A DNA stretch of 64,000 nt from Coprococcus sp. OM04-5BH (GCF_003482105.1 NZ_QULM01000001.1:248001-312000); one strand, 5' to 3'. Positions 17,116 to 26,899 are shown, numbered from the stretch's first letter. Notes: a model not told the origin generated them from the sequence alone. A program made the numbers and translations.

Positions 17116-19764
17116 TTATTTACATTCTTCTGATAATGCCTGGTGCTTCTTTAATAGATCGACTGTGAGCTTCTCAGGGAAGGTCTTAGGATTTCCTGAC
17201 TTGTTCGCACTGTCCTCTGCCTCGCCCTTATACAATGGGATTGGGTAGTACTTAAGAAGATCTTCTCTGCCGTTCTTGATGATACACTCTGCCATCTTCA
17301 TTGCCTCCGGATTGCTCTTATCGCCCTTATCTACAACCGCAACTGACTCTGTAAGGGTGAAGTTACCCTCCTCAGGATCTACATAGTCAATAGGAAGTCC
17401 TGCCTGCTTGTCAGCAACTGCCTGCTGACGAAGACCAAATCCGATAGCAACCTCTCCGGCACGGACCAGCTTAAGAGGACCTGAACCTGACTCCTCAAGA
17501 TGATCGCCGGCATTCTTGTAAATACCCTTAAGAACGTCCTTGGCTCCGTCTTCTCCGTACTCTGATATAAGTCCCTGAACTAACAGCCATGCTGTTGATG
17601 AAGATGCAATATCTGTAACTGATATCTGTCCCTCGTACTTACTGTCTGCAAGATCCTTGAGAGATGTAGGCATATCCAGATTATTCTCCTTCATAAGCTC
17701 AGTATTTACAATTATTGTTCCTTCCTGGGCTGTTATAGGTGTACAGTAAGATGGATATTCATCAATTGCATTAGTGTCGAAATCAAGATCCTTGAACATC
17801 TTCTTTTCATCCTGGGCACTCTCTACATAGAAGGTACTCATTGTAACAAGGTCAGCCTCTATATTGCTTCCCTCAGCTAACAGCTTTCCTCCAAGCTCTG
17901 AGGTTCCAAAGGTCTGTATTATGTATTTGTCCTTGTAACCATTGTTGTCAAGTGCATTCTTCATAGCCTCAATAGCTTCATCATCTGCATTAGAGTAAAT
18001 TATTACCTGCTCATTCTTTGCACTCTTTCCTGCACATCCACTTGCTGTCAGCATGGAAATTCCAAGCACACCTGCAAGCATCATCGCTGTCACTCTCTTA
18101 AATCCTCTGAATCTGTTCTTCTTCATTTTTCTTCTCCCTTTGAGTAGTTTTTTATTTGCCAAAAGCTGAAATACAGCCTTTACCAGTAAATTTGTCACAA
18201 GCATCAGCAACGAAAGCACAAACACCTCGTTAAACTTGTTATAATATTGAAATTCCTTTATCTTGGTAGTTATGACCATGGTTCTTGCACCTGCAATAAA
18301 TATTACAGCGCTTACAGTCACCATTGAATTTATGAAATAGTAGCTGAATACTTCCATAAGGCTTGAGAATGCATTCGGCGTCACAACTCTTACGATAGTT
18401 TTGACCCAGCTGTCTCCCATCAGCATAGCCGTAGTCTCCCATGATGCGTTCATCTTCTGAAGAGAACTCTTCATCATCAGGTATGGCGTTGAGAAAAAGT
18501 GGATCACGTTGCATATGATTATTATTGCAAATGTACTCTGAAGTCCTGTTCCTGAAAAGCAGAACAGAAAAGCAAGTCCCAGAACCATTCCAGGTATGGT
18601 GTTGGTCACCAGAGCAATTCCCTCTATGACCTGCTTCAGCTTGCTGCTCACCTGGCTTCTGGCAGTAACAATAGCTGCGCCATATGCCACCAGCGTTCCA
18701 ATCAGGGCAGTGATCAATGCCACAAATACGGAATTCTTATATACCATGGACAGTGCGCTGTCATCTAACACAGCCTTTACATGATTTAGAGAAAAATTCA
18801 GGCTGTAAGGCCAGTCCTGTACGAATGGTATGATGAATATAACTGCAAATATAGATATAACACCCATACATACAGCTATTCCAACGACGGAACATATAAC
18901 ATCTCTCACCCGGTTTCTCTTCAATTCCATTGTTGATATTTTGTTGTATCGTATATTGTATCTGTCTAAAAATCTAAGCAGCAGAATACTGAACACTGAT
19001 GGTATCAGCATGGTCATCGCCACAACGCTTCCCTTATTGAAATCCGGTACACTCCCTAACATCTGGGTGTAGAGGACGCTGGCTATTACATTGTATTTGC
19101 CTCCTACAGATGCCGGAATACCAAAGTCCGTGAAGCATAAAAAGAACGACTGGACAAAAGATGCAGCAAGAGTTCCCATAAGGGGGCGGAATACTGTCAT
19201 GAAAAACCTACTTAATGCATTATCACCCATAAGCCCTGACACAACCATGAACTTCTTATCTATATATCCCATAGTATTGTTTATAAGCATGAACGAAACC
19301 GGAAGCGTGTATATGACATATCCTATCAGCAGTCCATTAAATCCATATATATCAAACAACTGTCTTCCAAACAGCCTCGTAAGAAAGCCCTGTTTACCGA
19401 AGGAATATATTATCGTAAATCCATATGTAAGTGTCGGAAGAAGCATAGGCAGAGCAGCCACAGCTCTGATCAGCTTCTTGATGATCCCCGGTGTATCTGA
19501 ATAATGTATGATGTATGCCAGCATAAAGGCTATAAGAGTTGTTACCAGCGCACTGACACCAGCAACCTTGAAGCTGTTGCCCAGAGCTGTAAAAAAGCCC
19601 TTGCCTGTCATAACTGTCTTGTAATGCTCCATGGTAAGCCCGCCGGAACCGAGCACTGATTTAAGCAGAAGTCTCACCACAGGATATATCAGAAATCCAG
19701 CGAACAGCATGCTGATAACTATGAATATCAGTTTGATCTCTTTGTTTTTTCCTTTCATCTGCAC
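17116..19764 (-). CDS. Aminoethylphosphonate ABC transporter: permease fused to substrate-binding lipoprotein
   Basis: One open frame of 882 residues holds two normally separate proteins. Residues 1 to about 546 are a duplicated ABC permease of the iron/phosphonate (FbpB/PhnV-like) type with about 12 membrane segments. Residues 547-882 begin MKKNRFRGFKRVTAMMLAG with a full signal peptide and lipobox (LTASGC), and form a class-II-like solute-binding protein (VIIYSNADDEAIEAM). An internal ATG at 18124-18126 has GGGAG eight bases upstream, so the binding protein may also be made alone. Five A's precede that ATG; a one-base shift there would place a TGA stop overlapping it. AEP as substrate is inferred from phnW and phnX downstream. 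Confidence 0.88.
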   Translation of the reverse strand: MQMKGKNKEIKLIFIVISMLFAGFLIYPVVRLLLKSVLGSGGLTMEHYKTVMTGKGFFTALGNSFKVAGVSALVTTLIAFMLAYIIHYSDTPGIIKKLIRAVAALPMLLPTLTYGFTIIYSFGKQGFLTRLFGRQLFDIYGFNGLLIGYVIYTLPVSFMLINNTMGYIDKKFMVVSGLMGDNALSRFFMTVFRPLMGTLAASFVQSFFLCFTDFGIPASVGGKYNVIASVLYTQMLGSVPDFNKGSVVAMTMLIPSVFSILLLRFLDRYNIRYNKISTMELKRNRVRDVICSVVGIAVCMGVISIFAVIFIIPFVQDWPYSLNFSLNHVKAVLDDSALSMVYKNSVFVALITALIGTLVAYGAAIVTARSQVSSKLKQVIEGIALVTNTIPGMVLGLAFLFCFSGTGLQSTFAIIIICNVIHFFSTPYLMMKSSLQKMNASWETTAMLMGDSWVKTIVRVVTPNAFSSLMEVFSYYFINSMVTVSAVIFIAGARTMVITTKIKEFQYYNKFNEVFVLSLLMLVTNLLVKAVFQLLANKKLLKGRRKMKKNRFRGFKRVTAMMLAGVLGISMLTASGCAGKSAKNEQVIIYSNADDEAIEAMKNALDNNGYKDKYIIQTFGTSELGGKLLAEGSNIEADLVTMSTFYVESAQDEKKMFKDLDFDTNAIDEYPSYCTPITAQEGTIIVNTELMKENNLDMPTSLKDLADSKYEGQISVTDIASSSTAWLLVQGLISEYGEDGAKDVLKGIYKNAGDHLEESGSGPLKLVRAGEVAIGFGLRQQAVADKQAGLPIDYVDPEEGNFTLTESVAVVDKGDKSNPEAMKMAECIIKNGREDLLKYYPIPLYKGEAEDSANKSGNPKTFPEKLTVDLLKKHQALSEECK

Positions 19765-19770
19765 ATCCTC

Positions 19771-20562
19771 TTATATTGCGTATCTTTCAGTAGTATTGAC
19801 CGGATTTCTCAGTACATCTGAAACGGCAAATAATGAGTAGATATTATTTTTCTTGATCTCCAGCTGCCTAAGTATAAATTCCTTTACAAATTCATTTTCC
19901 GGTGTCTTCACTATCTCAGCAGGCTTGCCATACTGGGAGATCATTCCCTCGTTTATTATCATTACATGATCTGACAGGGTAAGCGCCTCCTCAGGATCAT
20001 GAGTTACTATGATCGTAGTAAGATGAAACTCTCTTGCCACGGTTTTTATTTTTTCCTTGATAGATTCCTTGATGACTCCGTCAAGAGCACTCAACGGTTC
20101 ATCAAGAAGCAAAATCTTAGGTTTCATCACAAGCGTTCTTGCCAGTGCAACCCTCTGCTTCTGTCCACCTGATAATTGATCTATCTTCTTGTCCAGATGC
20201 TCCCTAAGACCCAGCAGATCTATAAGATCCTGAACCTCCTCCTTTGATGAGATGTCAGGATTGTTGCGAAGTCCATACATAATATTCTTCTCAACATTAA
20301 GATTTGGAAATAGGGCATAGTCCTGAAATACAATGTTAAAGCCTCTCTTCTCCATTGATACGTCAGTAATATCCTTTCCATTAAATATGATCCTGCCACT
20401 GTCTGCATCAGTAAGTCCCAGTATGAGATTTAACAATGTAGTCTTGCCACATCCTGATGGTCCCAATATTGATACGATCTCTCCGTCCTCTATTTCGAGA
20501 TTTATATCATTAAGAATGGTCACACCGTCATAAGATTTCTTCACATGTTCCAGTTTCAGCAT
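19771..20562 (-). CDS. ABC transporter ATP-binding protein (aminoethylphosphonate uptake)
   Basis: Cytoplasmic ATPase of the uptake system, 263 residues from the ATG at 20560-20562, which follows GAGGAGAA. Walker A GPSGCGKTTLLN, signature LSGGQKQRVALARTL, Walker B KILLLDEPLSALD and switch His in IIVTHDPEEAL are all present. A short C-terminal extension (about 40 residues) follows the ATPase core. It is the first gene of the operon and ends six bases before the permease-binding-protein gene. Confidence 0.92.
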   Translation of the reverse strand: MLKLEHVKKSYDGVTILNDINLEIEDGEIVSILGPSGCGKTTLLNLILGLTDADSGRIIFNGKDITDVSMEKRGFNIVFQDYALFPNLNVEKNIMYGLRNNPDISSKEEVQDLIDLLGLREHLDKKIDQLSGGQKQRVALARTLVMKPKILLLDEPLSALDGVIKESIKEKIKTVAREFHLTTIIVTHDPEEALTLSDHVMIINEGMISQYGKPAEIVKTPENEFVKEFILRQLEIKKNNIYSLFAVSDVLRNPVNTTERYAI

Positions 20563-20765
20563 TTTATTCTCCTCAACTTTCTGAATCTTCATTTATATAT
20601 GATCTGTTTCTCAACCACTTGTTAAAGTTTATCATTCTGATTTTTTCCGGCTATCAATTTGTTCTGATATTTATGTAACATTTCAGTAAAAATTTTTTAA
20701 AACGGATTTCTTTGCATGCTTTTAATGTCATATAGAAATTTGTGCAAGCACAATTTCTGCATGAC

Positions 20766-20828
20766 GAAAAAAGACCATATAATCCATGGCGGCACACTTC
20801 CATATGCGCCACCAGGACTATATAGTCT
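20766..20828 (-). terminator. Terminator of the ABC exporter operon
   Basis: On the minus strand AGACTATATAGTCC-GG-GGCG pairs with CGCC-GG-ATTATATGGTCT, followed by TTTTTT. A separate near-perfect stem lies alongside at 20729-20765. The remaining 20563-20728 carries the AEP operon upstream region, with no clear promoter. Confidence 0.8.
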
Positions 20829-20860
20829 CTGTCCTGTCCAGTCAGTTTTTTACTTTTAGT

Positions 20861-23152
20861 CTACTCTACATTCTTCAATGCCTCGTCCATAGGTATACTC
20901 TTGATCTTCTTCATCTGGGTAAGCTGAACCAGAAGGAATACTACAAGAGATATGACGATCATCAACGGATATATATATGGTGCTATATAGCAGTCCATAT
21001 AACCACTTACATAATTTGCCATCATGGCTGAAAATATAGGCTTGATGGTAGCAGCAGATATAAATATTCCAATGAGAGTTGAGATTATTACCACCCATAC
21101 ATTTGCAGTCATATACAGACCATTGATCTCACGGTTGGTGTAACCTAATATCTTGGTCATGGAGATGGAATTTGTATTCTTCTCTATGATTATCTTGGTA
21201 AGCAGATATACCATCAGTGCAAACAGCAGCATAGCAAATACGTTAAACAGCTGGAACATGCTTCCCATGGAGGTTTCTAACTGTCTGGAGGCCTTTGTCA
21301 TGGCTGCTTCGTCAATAATACTGAGCACATAACTGCTGTCTATATCATCAAGGGGCTTATCTGAAAAATATCCTGTAAAGTATTCTTCATCAACATCAAA
21401 TACGCTTCTGAAATCTTCGATAGGCATGAATACTGATATAGTTGAAGGATAGTAATATGTTCCGGAAACCTTAAAGCTGTACTTGCCATCCTCATACTCG
21501 TCCTTAAGTTTTATGGTGTCACCCACATCAATTCCATACTTCTTGGCATATCCTTCTGAAATATAAATATCGCCTTCCTTCATATCCTTCTTGAAATATC
21601 TGCTGTCAGGTGATATTCCATATACAGTAACTTCTTCCTCATTGTCATCGTCTATGACAACCGATGATGCCGCATACTTCTCTGCCCCTTCACTCTTAGT
21701 TTCAACCGGTGTCTTAAGGAGATACTGCTCCTTACATATCATGGTATCTACGATTTCTTTCTTATAATGATTTAATAATGGTGTCATCATAAGTCCAAAC
21801 AGCAGCAGCACATCAGCAAAGAATATTCCTGCAAATAATGTAAGGTAGCTGGATATGTTCTGCAGTATTATTCTTATCCTGAACCTGTTCATGAATTTAA
21901 AATGAGGAAGCTTCACAGCTTTCTTTCTCTTGGATTTTGTCATGTCCTTTCTTATCATCTTAAGTGGACTCATCTTAAGCTTTGTGCTTATCACCAGTGC
22001 ATTTATGATCACAAGCATTGCAAATGGTGCAACGGTTGTAAGCAGGAATACAGTAAGATTAAATTTAGTCACGTATGTTGTAAGACTGTAGCTTCCATAA
22101 TAAGCCATTTCGCCCACCTTTTTCATACATGTATATCCAAGGACATTTCCAGTTACACAGGCCGCAAGTCCAACCAGAACCGGCAGAGTCATGTAATGCC
22201 TTAAAAGCTCACTTTTCTTGTATCCTGATGCTCTTAAGGTTCCTATAACTGTAGACTCCTTAAGGATAGTGTTGTTTGTTGTCACTGCAAATACAAACGC
22301 CATGATAACCATAACAATATAAAGCAGTGTAAACATCATAACAGTATCGCCGCCAAGATCATCTCCGGTGAAATTGATGGCTCTGTTCTGATATCTTGGA
22401 ATATATATATCTAAGCTGTTACCTGTGGCATATATCTTTCCTACTATATTCTCAAGAAAATCATCCGACATTACCTTTTCTGCCTTCTTGTCAGCCGGCT
22501 CATTCTCATACTGCCATGCATAATTGAATACTTCCTTGGACTCATCAAGACTGTCATAGGCATTTTCTGTTGTAATACCTACTGTGAACAGCAGTGAATC
22601 AAACATTGTATCGTTGTTGTCCTGGAACAGACAGCTGTAATCAGGAAATGCTGTATATCCTGTAACCTTGAAATCAGTGCCATCAACTGTTATGGTATCA
22701 CCAACCTCGATTTCATTATTGACAGCATACATTCTGTCTATGGCAATCTCATCATCTGTCTCTGCCAGGCGTCCCTTCATGATGCATATCTTATTCATCA
22801 CATCTCTGTTTTTATATAATCTGATGGTTCTGATCTTATCATCAGGGCTCTTGCCGCCTGCCTCCGGTGTGGTATCAAGGTTCTTGTAATAATCACTGAT
22901 CATGGTGACCTTGTTGTCTTTCTCTATATCTGATATAAGTTCATCAGACAGCTCTTTAGCGACAGTAAAATGTCCCCATTCCACATTATATTTTTCAAAG
23001 CTGTTATCATAGGCTATCTTCATGCTTGATGATGCAACTGTAAAACCGGATATAAGACCTATTGTTGCAGTCATGAAAATGAATATGACAAGATATTTGC
23101 CTATTTCTGCTTTAAATTCTTTAAATAATCTTTTCCTTAAAGGGTTTTTCAT
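20861..23152 (-). CDS. ABC transporter permease, FtsX/MacB type
   Basis: A 763-residue membrane protein: one N-terminal membrane segment (YLVIFIFMTATIGLISGF), a large extracytoplasmic domain, three membrane segments with FtsX-like core (VMVIMAFVFAVTTNNTILKESTVIGTLRASGYKKSELL), a second extracytoplasmic domain, and a second FtsX core (SMTKILGYTNREINGLYM). Such permeases pair with LolD/MacB-type ATPases to move peptides or lipids, or to sense antibiotics. The substrate is unknown. It lies 48 bases after its ATPase gene. A related permease is at 43133. Confidence 0.88.
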   Translation of the reverse strand: MKNPLRKRLFKEFKAEIGKYLVIFIFMTATIGLISGFTVASSSMKIAYDNSFEKYNVEWGHFTVAKELSDELISDIEKDNKVTMISDYYKNLDTTPEAGGKSPDDKIRTIRLYKNRDVMNKICIMKGRLAETDDEIAIDRMYAVNNEIEVGDTITVDGTDFKVTGYTAFPDYSCLFQDNNDTMFDSLLFTVGITTENAYDSLDESKEVFNYAWQYENEPADKKAEKVMSDDFLENIVGKIYATGNSLDIYIPRYQNRAINFTGDDLGGDTVMMFTLLYIVMVIMAFVFAVTTNNTILKESTVIGTLRASGYKKSELLRHYMTLPVLVGLAACVTGNVLGYTCMKKVGEMAYYGSYSLTTYVTKFNLTVFLLTTVAPFAMLVIINALVISTKLKMSPLKMIRKDMTKSKRKKAVKLPHFKFMNRFRIRIILQNISSYLTLFAGIFFADVLLLFGLMMTPLLNHYKKEIVDTMICKEQYLLKTPVETKSEGAEKYAASSVVIDDDNEEEVTVYGISPDSRYFKKDMKEGDIYISEGYAKKYGIDVGDTIKLKDEYEDGKYSFKVSGTYYYPSTISVFMPIEDFRSVFDVDEEYFTGYFSDKPLDDIDSSYVLSIIDEAAMTKASRQLETSMGSMFQLFNVFAMLLFALMVYLLTKIIIEKNTNSISMTKILGYTNREINGLYMTANVWVVIISTLIGIFISAATIKPIFSAMMANYVSGYMDCYIAPYIYPLMIVISLVVFLLVQLTQMKKIKSIPMDEALKNVE

Positions 23153-23200
23153 TTAAAATCTCCTATCATTCTATTAAACTCCTGCAATGTGCTTCTTTCT

Positions 23201-23911
23201 CTACCAATCCAGATCTTCGGCAGATACCTTATGTTCATTTACATCATTGTGGCGTACGGCACCATCACGAAGCTTGATAACCCTGTCTGCCATATTCTTA
23301 ATTGCGTCGTTGTGTGTTACCATTATGATGGTGTTGCCATACTTCTTATTTACATCTTCAATAAGCTTGAGGATCTCCTTTGATGTCTTGTAATCAAGAG
23401 CACCTGTAGGCTCATCACATAAAAGGATATCTGGATTTTTTACCAGTGCACGGCCGATGGAGGTTCTCTGCTGCTGACCACCTGACAGCTGGTTCGGCAG
23501 CTTATGTCTATGCTCATAAAGACCAAGTGTCTTAAGTATGTCGTCCACGTCCAGCGGGTCATCACTTAAATATGCCCCCACCTCAACATTTTCCTTAACA
23601 TTAAGATTAGGTATCAGATTGTACATCTGGAACACATATCCCAGGTGCTTACGTCTGTATAATGTAAGTGTCTTCTCGTCCATGTCTCCGGTCTTCTCAC
23701 CACCTATTGACACGTATCCCTCATCTGGTGAATCGATGCCTCCGATGATATTTAACAATGTGGATTTACCTGAACCTGACGCTCCGAGAAGTACGCAGAA
23801 CTCGCCTTTGCTGATAGTGAAATCCACTCCCTTTAACACTTCAGCTCTGCTGTCACCACTACCGAAGCTCTTTTTGATGCCACTTACCTTGATAAATTCA
23901 TTATTATCCAT
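23201..23911 (-). CDS. ABC transporter ATP-binding protein, MacB/LolD type
   Basis: A 236-residue ATPase: Walker A LGASGSGKSTLLNIIGGID, Q-loop region LGYVFQMYNLIPNLNVKENV, signature LSGGQQQRTSIGRALV, Walker B DILLCDEPTGALD, switch His IIMVTHNDAI. The NLIPNLNVKENVEVG segment is typical of exporters of this class. It pairs with the permease gene downstream. Confidence 0.92.
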   Translation of the reverse strand: MDNNEFIKVSGIKKSFGSGDSRAEVLKGVDFTISKGEFCVLLGASGSGKSTLLNIIGGIDSPDEGYVSIGGEKTGDMDEKTLTLYRRKHLGYVFQMYNLIPNLNVKENVEVGAYLSDDPLDVDDILKTLGLYEHRHKLPNQLSGGQQQRTSIGRALVKNPDILLCDEPTGALDYKTSKEILKLIEDVNKKYGNTIIMVTHNDAIKNMADRVIKLRDGAVRHNDVNEHKVSAEDLDW

Positions 23912-23958
23912 ATATGTCCTCCCATTTATTTAAACGCTTGCTTAATTGTTCATATGAT

Positions 23959-23987
23959 TAAATAGCACATATTAATATGATTGTCAA
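23959..23987 (-). promoter_or_regulatory. Candidate promoter and palindrome of the exporter operon
   Basis: On the minus strand TTGACA (23982-23987), 17-bp spacer, TATTTA (23959-23964). The spacer contains a perfect palindrome CATATTAATATG (23968-23979), a possible repressor site. The -10 is weak. Confidence 0.5.
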
Positions 23988-24071
23988 TAAGATAAGACGG
24001 ATATTTGGCTTGGTGGTAAATATTATCATTTAAGGCTGATTTTCAGCATATATTGCTACAAAAGCTGCAAT

Positions 24072-24133
24072 AAAAAAAGACTGCACAGACTTAATCACCA
24101 CATCTGATATGTGTCACTAAGTCTATACAGTCT
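24072..24133 (-). terminator. Terminator of fabH
   Basis: On the minus strand AGACTG-AGACTTA pairs with TAAGTCT-CAGTCT across a long imperfect stem, then T7. Confidence 0.8.
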
Positions 24134-24154
24134 CTCAGATCAACTGATCATGTA

Positions 24155-25117
24155 TTACCATTCAATTATCGCTGCCGCATATGTAAGTCCTGCGCCAAAG
24201 GCTGAGACAGCCACCTTGTCGCCTCTCTTTATACCCCTCTCTCTCACCAGTTCGTCAAGCATTACCGGAACACTGGCTGCCGACATGTTTCCTGTATAGT
24301 CGAGGGTCATAGGAAACTTCTCGATCGGTGCCTTAAGGCGCTTGGCAACAGACTGGATTATCCTTACATTTGCCTGGTGGAGCACAAAGTAATCAATATC
24401 TTCCGGAGTCATGTCCGCCTTCTCTAACGCTTCAAGAAGACATTTCGGACACTGTCTCACGGCGAATTTATATACCTCCTGACCATCCATATGAAGGAAG
24501 TCCGGCTCAATCTCCCCCTGGACAAATACATTATTTGTCTTTCTTGCACGACAGTTAAGCACCATGCCCTTCTTGCCAATGGAGCCCTGGACGATATTTA
24601 TGATACCCATATCGGACTCTTCAAGATATGCCGCACCTGCTCCGTCTCCGAACAGTACGCAGGTTCCTCTGTCATTCCAATCCATTATTTTTGAAAGGGT
24701 TTCTGCCCCTATGACCAATGCATTCTTTGTATATCCGGTTTCGATATACATTTTTGCTGTATTAAGGGCAAATACAAAACCAGAACATGCCGCATTCACA
24801 TCAAAGGCAATGGCATTATCTGCGCCGATCTCCGCCTGAACTTGACATGCAACTGATGGTGTGTAGTAATCCGGTGTAACTGTTGCAACAATAATAAGAT
24901 CAACCTCCGATGCATCTCTGCCTGCCATCTCAAGTGCTCTTCTGGCTGCCTCCGATGCCATGCTGGTTGTGGTTTCTTCTATGGCTATCCTTCTCTTCTT
25001 AATACCTGTCCTTGATGATATCCACTCATCTGAAGTATCAACATACTTCGCCAGTTCGTCATTTGTTACTTCCTTCTCTGCCAGGCAACTTCCTGTTCCG
25101 ATTATCCTTACTGCCAT
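24155..25117 (-). CDS. fabH: 3-oxoacyl-ACP synthase III
   Basis: Condenses acetyl-CoA or another starter with malonyl-ACP to begin fatty-acid synthesis. 320 residues, full length. The catalytic triad is visible: Cys in DVNAACSGFVFALN, His in FVLHQANVRII, Asn in LDYTGNMSAASVP. DEWISSRTGIKKRRIA is also typical of the family. It stands alone here between a terminator and a promoter with an operator-like palindrome, unlike the long fab cluster common in Clostridia; fabF and accDA lie about 1.8 kb away. Confidence 0.95.
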   Translation of the reverse strand: MAVRIIGTGSCLAEKEVTNDELAKYVDTSDEWISSRTGIKKRRIAIEETTTSMASEAARRALEMAGRDASEVDLIIVATVTPDYYTPSVACQVQAEIGADNAIAFDVNAACSGFVFALNTAKMYIETGYTKNALVIGAETLSKIMDWNDRGTCVLFGDGAGAAYLEESDMGIINIVQGSIGKKGMVLNCRARKTNNVFVQGEIEPDFLHMDGQEVYKFAVRQCPKCLLEALEKADMTPEDIDYFVLHQANVRIIQSVAKRLKAPIEKFPMTLDYTGNMSAASVPVMLDELVRERGIKRGDKVAVSAFGAGLTYAAAIIEW

Positions 25118-25269
25118 TTATCTCTTTCTCCTCATTCTCTGTGTATAATTTATATCCATACCTTCCTATTCAACTTTAAAATCCAGTTGATTTCATTAAA
25201 AATACACCTTATAGTTAAATTAACTACATGTAATAGCTTGTTGTACCATGAGACGTAGTATAGATAATC

Positions 25270-25328
25270 GACATTTTCTATCAAAATGTCTATCTTGTTT
25301 ATTATATCAGATATTTGGGGATTGTAAA
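25270..25328 (-). promoter_or_regulatory. fabH promoter with operator-like palindrome
   Basis: On the minus strand TTTACA (25323-25328), 16-bp spacer, TATAAT (25301-25306). Just past the predicted transcription start lies the perfect inverted repeat GACATTTT-CTATC-AAAATGTC (25270-25290). A half-site GACATTTTGAT also occurs at 25346-25356 upstream of the -35. A protein bound at the palindrome would block initiation. A related sequence lies upstream of fabF. Confidence 0.7.
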
Positions 25329-25404
25329 GTATGGAATGGGGGGATGACATTTTGATTGGAACTAGCCGAAAATCAAATGAACTCCAGTAGCCCGGTTGAG
25401 AATT

Positions 25405-25669
25405 GACTTGTTTTTGCACTTTTCTATTTTAGGGCACGCTATTTTATTGGTTTTTTTGACTTGTTTTGTCTTCCGCTATTTTTAGGTCAATTTTTTTTGT
25501 CATTTTTCATGACTCATTTTGGAATATTTCAAATTCAGGTCATTTTTCCACGCAGTTTTTCTTGACTTGTTTAAGAACATTTCAAATTCAAGTCATTTTC
25601 CCATGCAATTTTCCGTGACCTGTTTTAAAGCAATACAAATTCAAGTCATGAAACAACTTATTTTCCAGG
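25405..25669. repeat. Five degenerate tandem repeats with an exact 53-bp period
   Basis: Units start at 25405, 25458, 25511, 25564 and 25617. Each opens with GACYTG or GACTCA. Most have the matching CARGTC or TAGGTC at positions 25-31 of the unit, so each could fold into a small stem. They fill much of the 745-bp fabH/trmH-like intergenic region; about 25670-25862 beyond it is AT-rich without a feature I can name. Confidence 0.8.
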
Positions 25670-25862
25670 CAACTCCAGAGTCTAATTCATATTGACAAAT
25701 GTCCTTCTCTAAATATAAACTTATCCATGACATGCGGACACAAAGTCAAAATAATAAACACAATCATTATAATGAATTTTCCAAATGACGCACGCAAAAT
25801 GCAAGCACGAAATCTCTTTGTGAGTCGTGTATTAATAGTTCAACTAATAAAAGGATAAAACA

Positions 25863-26855
25863 ATGAGCGAAAATAAATTCAACAATATAACCGAAATCCG
25901 CGACTTCTCAGCCCCGGAGCTTGACGTATATGCCCGGCTTTCCGAGGTACAGTTGCTTAAATATTACGAGCCGAATGGCGGTCTTTTCATTGCAGAAAGC
26001 CCAAAGGTCATAACCAGAGCACTGGATCTTTCTTACGAACCGATATCAGCACTTATTGATACGAGGGATATTGAGGGCGAGGGGCTTCCTGTTGTGCATA
26101 GACTTGAGGCTGAATATCCTGATGTGCCGATATATACAGCCAGTTCAGATATCCTCACCAGACTTACAGGGTTTAAGCTTACAAGGGGAATGTTGTGTGC
26201 CATGAAACGAAATCCTCTTCCAACTGCTCATGAATTGTGTGCCGGTGCAAGAAGAATTGCAGTTCTTGAGGATGTGGTAAATCCTACAAATATGGGTGCC
26301 ATAGTCCGATCTGCTGCCGCCTTGAACATAGACGCGATCCTGCTGACTCCGGGCTGTACTGATCCTCTGTATCGAAGAGCCATACGGGTGAGCATGGGAA
26401 CCATATTTCAAATTCCATGGACATACCTCACTACATCTGAATGTCAGAAATATGTTCCGAATATCACTGATTCTGCTGAACATGCGTCTTGCCATATTTC
26501 CAATAACCCTGGTGAACATGTACCTTGCCATATTTCCAATGCCCCTGGTGAACATGCCGCTTCATCATTTGCTGCTAATAAACCGAGCTGGCCGGAGGCA
26601 GGCATGGAATTTCTGAAACATGAGGGCTTCAAAACTGTTGCAATGGCTCTCAGGGACAATTCAAGAAATATTGATGACCCGGAGATCACATCCCAGAAAA
26701 AACTGGCTATCATCCTCGGCACAGAAGGAGAAGGTCTGTGTGACTACACTATTTCCCACTGTGATTATACAGTCATGATACCAATGTCCCACCAGGTAGA
26801 CTCATTAAATGTTGCCGCAGCTTCCGCCGTAGCTTTTTGGGAATTGGGCAGATAA
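25863..26855 (+). CDS. TrmH/SpoU-family RNA 2'-O-methyltransferase
   Basis: SAM-dependent methylase of tRNA or rRNA ribose with the knotted SPOUT fold, 330 residues. Motif 1 is EDVVNPTNMGAIVRSAAAL, motif 2 LGTEGEGL, motif 3 MIPMSHQVDSLNVAAASAVAFWEL. An N-terminal substrate-binding region precedes the catalytic core. The core is interrupted around residues 200-240 by an extra segment with a 12-residue repeat (EHASCHISNNPG, EHVPCHISNAPG, EHAAS) that I do not expect in this family. The RNA target cannot be told from sequence. Confidence 0.88.
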   Translation: MSENKFNNITEIRDFSAPELDVYARLSEVQLLKYYEPNGGLFIAESPKVITRALDLSYEPISALIDTRDIEGEGLPVVHRLEAEYPDVPIYTASSDILTRLTGFKLTRGMLCAMKRNPLPTAHELCAGARRIAVLEDVVNPTNMGAIVRSAAALNIDAILLTPGCTDPLYRRAIRVSMGTIFQIPWTYLTTSECQKYVPNITDSAEHASCHISNNPGEHVPCHISNAPGEHAASSFAANKPSWPEAGMEFLKHEGFKTVAMALRDNSRNIDDPEITSQKKLAIILGTEGEGLCDYTISHCDYTVMIPMSHQVDSLNVAAASAVAFWELGR

Positions 26856-26899
26856 AAATATCCACGTCCCATATATCTCTATATGAAGCGTGGATATTT
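26856..26899. terminator. Shared terminator between converging genes
   Basis: AAATATCCACG / CGTGGATATTT, 11-bp perfect stem. The minus strand continues into TTTTTAT, so it best serves the accDA operon. Confidence 0.75.

Noticed and set aside
20729..20765. Near-perfect hairpin next to the exporter terminator, considered as another family I element
   Set aside because: It lacks the TTGCC/GGCAA inner loop and paired layout; kept only as a local stem.
25118..25400. FapR-type operator at fabH
   Set aside because: The known FapR consensus is absent; the palindrome found is of a different sequence.
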